Source: Dipylidium caninum (taxonomy: Eukaryota > Platyhelminthes > Cestoda > Cyclophyllidea > Dipylidiidae). Taken from it: 64,000 nucleotides of DNA. The notes below the pieces were generated by a model. That model worked only from the letters and a program-made list of their open reading frames with translations. It had not been told where the DNA came from and searched no databases. How positions within the stretch are numbered: position 1 is the stretch's first letter; each line of letters opens with the position of its first letter. Location: assembly GCA_017562135.1 (NCBI GenBank), contig QEYB01001401.1:124001-188000 (forward strand). Direction: 5' to 3'. A program made the translations under genes and the position numbers. Below, piece after piece: positions 62,001-64,000 of the stretch.

Positions 62001-64000
62001 GTAGAGTAAATATTTAGGACTGCACACCCGACAGCACAACTCGTGGGTGCTAAAACTTCTACCTCACGTGAAATATCCATAAATCACGAGAAAAACGGGC
62101 ACGTCAAGGTTGTAAATTACTAAATTTCAGAGATTTTCAGTAAATAGGAGATTTTACCAGAGCCATCGCAAACTCCAAGACACACCGAGAGCGACATTTG
62201 AGGCGTCGAGTAGTTCAAACTCGCGTAATTGCCGAGTTGAGCGACCCAAATCGGAGGTGAACAGCTTGACCTGAGCAAGAGTGAACCTCTTCCTTCCACC
62301 TTTGCACCGTTTTGTAGGTGATATTCAATGTGCAAAAGTTCTTCATCCGCTTCATCCTCAGCCACATGGCGGTGTCGAATTTGGGCCAGTGGTTGAGCAC
62401 GGTGGTGGAGGAGGTGGTCTACTCGGAGGCGGAGATGGAGTACTCCACCAACGCGGCGCACTCCCTCGCCGCAGCGGTGGTCGGGGAGCGGGGCCTCGTG
62501 CCGGAGGCGGCGGAGCAGCCGGCCAGACTGCCGAGTGGCCTCAACCACACGGAGAATGTAGGTGAGATGAGCCCCTGCCACCCGCCGTGTGGCCATGTCG
62601 CCGGGGGAGAGCGTTGGGCCAGACACGCGGACAACGGGGGATTGCGAAGCAGTGTTTAAAATACCGCCTCTCTTTGTCCAGTTCACTGTCGTTCCCAAGC
62701 CGCGGCTTTTGTGCACTACCTCATCCCCTGCGGAGTGGAGTACAGCCTCATCGCCGGTGCCATCTTCTACAAGATGTTCCAACGGATCGGCCACGTGCAG
62801 CACAGATGCGCCTCCACCGCCGGGGCAAATCGTCGAATGGCCGAGGGCGCCGACCGCCACGTCACCATTCAATCGTACACTCGGTAGGTCAAATTCCAAG
62901 GCGGTTCGAAAATTCCTCCGTTTCTTACTCGTCTCGGGGGGTAGTTGTTGCCTGTTTGGAGGCAAAATGGGATTTCATTCGTCCTTTCTCTTCGGCTGCG
63001 CCACGGCTGGTCGCCTTCCAGTCCGCATTCATCCACATTTTCGTTTCCAGCGGGCAGACTCGATGTCGGCGGGTTGCGAAAAGACCTGCTCTACCGCATC
63101 TGCCGTTATTTCCGCCACCGGTGGAGGCAGTCGCGAAGACGTGGCGTAAAAGGACGCTGTAGCAGTCGGTGGAAGGCGAAGTGAGGAGTGAAAGGAGAAA
63201 TGGGCAAACTGCCTTAATCCCACGAGAGACGGGGAAGTGGGAAGCCGCGTCGTCGCGTCAAGTGACGGTCAATTTCGCCGTCGAAGGCGCGGAAGGACAT
63301 TCTTGCGGCGTCTATGAGGCGGCAGTTCGCCCCGTGGCCTGAGGATGGTTGCAGTCACCGTTGCAGGCTGTTCGCTGCCTTAACTCGACGGAGTGTCCGA
63401 CACAGCCGACTGGCCGAGGGGTTCCGCGCCTTGACGCGTTAAACCGTCTGGCAGCCGTGCCGACGCCGTTTAACCAACTCGTAATTGAAGTGGTGCTATT
63501 TTCTGAGGGAAATAAAGTCCGCCGCAAAAGCGAAACAGACAAAAAGAGTCTCCCCATGCGAGGATAAGGAGGTCGGAGACGGCGCCACTGGTTTCTACTG
63601 GGCGATGAGACGCCACGACGCAGTGCCGACGTAATTTAACCAGCCTGCGGTTGAACCGGTAAAATTCCGTCGTTTGGAGGGGAAGAGAAGTCACTTGGTG
63701 TCTCTTACTGGGTCCAGGCAGTCAGGAAATGTGCAACAGACGAAAAGCGTTGTCTCTGCCCTCAACCGGACCTCAGCGAGGCCAGAGGCGAGGCGAGAAA
63801 CACCGCCGCAACTTGAGATGTAAATTTGTAAGATCTCCACTTCGCCGCGACCGAATTAAGGCCACCTTCGCATCCTGTAGCGTGGACGATCCCACCGAAT
63901 GCCATCGGGCGCACAAAGGCCTCTTCGTGGGGCTCCTCCTCTTCCTGGCGACCCTCGTCACCCTCGCCCTCTTCTACATCTTCCTGCGTCGCCACAACTA
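56036..64000 (+). CDS. OTOP-like: Otopetrin-type proton channel, 3' end beyond the window
   Basis: Otopetrins are twelve-helix, proton-selective plasma-membrane channels (family knowledge). Exons: 56036-56136, 56829-56873, 56964-57087, 57535-57856, 59617-59789, 60306-60492 (or from 60261), 61243-61406, 62318-62561, 62682-62883, 63881 to the edge. All phases close, about 560 residues so far. Helices seen: LISSLLLLSAIVEGVASFVL, IFQIFQFTLSIAALAYLQAL, LRLGTVVFGFGVM, SVLWIPLNVIHSIYIFWQTY, FFIRFILSHMAVSNLGQWL (family ARFGLMH-ATNLC region), YLIPCGVEYSLIAGAIFYKM (family hallmark Pro-x-x-x-EYSLIA) and GLFVGLLLFLATLVTLALFY. The start MAVNGTELLLNYSAAEG begins a hydrophilic N-terminus. Helices 2 and 3 are separated by a loop of roughly 190 residues with a glutamate run and Ser/Thr/Pro repeats. 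No competing family fits the helices in this order. Confidence 0.88.
60610..60838. repeat. Diverged direct repeat in an otopetrin intron
   Basis: About 60 bases at 60610-60674 recur at 60781-60835, sharing AGCACTCCTG, then TGGAAGACCCGCT and AAGT-GAAG with substitutions. The spacing is about 170 bases. The copies lie in the intron 60493-61242. Confidence 0.7.
61640..61800. repeat. Polypyrimidine tract in an otopetrin intron
   Basis: CCT/CTT-rich stretch in the intron 61407-62317. It gives long artefact frames on both strands. Confidence 0.8.

Noticed and set aside
63057..63184. Possible otopetrin exon with an Arg-rich frame
   Set aside because: The donor at 62883 joins in phase directly to 63881, giving the expected family sequence; the Arg-rich frame would break it.

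Overview
The window is eukaryotic and almost certainly from an invertebrate animal. The genes are split into many short exons with GT-AG introns. They encode animal-type proteins: a LEDGF/HRP2-type chromatin reader, tubulin deglutamylase CCP1, a class II DYRK kinase and an otopetrin proton channel. Sequence divergence and gene structure fit a flatworm, perhaps a tapeworm. That placement is inference: I saw no rRNA, spliced-leader or other decisive marker. No operon, CRISPR array, phage or intact transposon was seen.

Layout. Positions 165-5132 (-) hold a LEDGF/HRP2 homologue (PWWP domain at the N-terminus, integrase-binding-type domain near the C-terminus). Positions 6085-28043 (-) hold the AGTPBP1/CCP1 orthologue, about 20 exons with long AT-rich introns. 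Positions 29926-42237 (-) hold a class II DYRK kinase whose 14 exons join in phase to about 610 residues. Positions 44881-49763 (-) hold an unrecognised gene with a Rossmann/methyltransferase-like segment. Positions 49764-56035 form an accessory-looking interval: two small (+) first exons behind CCAAT/TATA-type promoters, strong hairpins, a tandem duplication and a poorly resolved (-) gene. Positions 56036-64000 (+) hold the first ten exons of an otopetrin, running off the right edge.

The four left-hand genes all read on the minus strand and are separated by 0.9-2.6 kb. They look independently transcribed and share no obvious pathway. Base composition changes along the window: AT-rich to about 29 kb, GC-richer to about 46 kb, AT-rich again to about 51 kb, then GC-rich to the end.

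Exon boundaries were read by eye from splice signals, reading phase and remembered family sequences. Most should be right to the base where consecutive phases agree. Places where phases do not close are stated in the entries. No alignment or database search was run.
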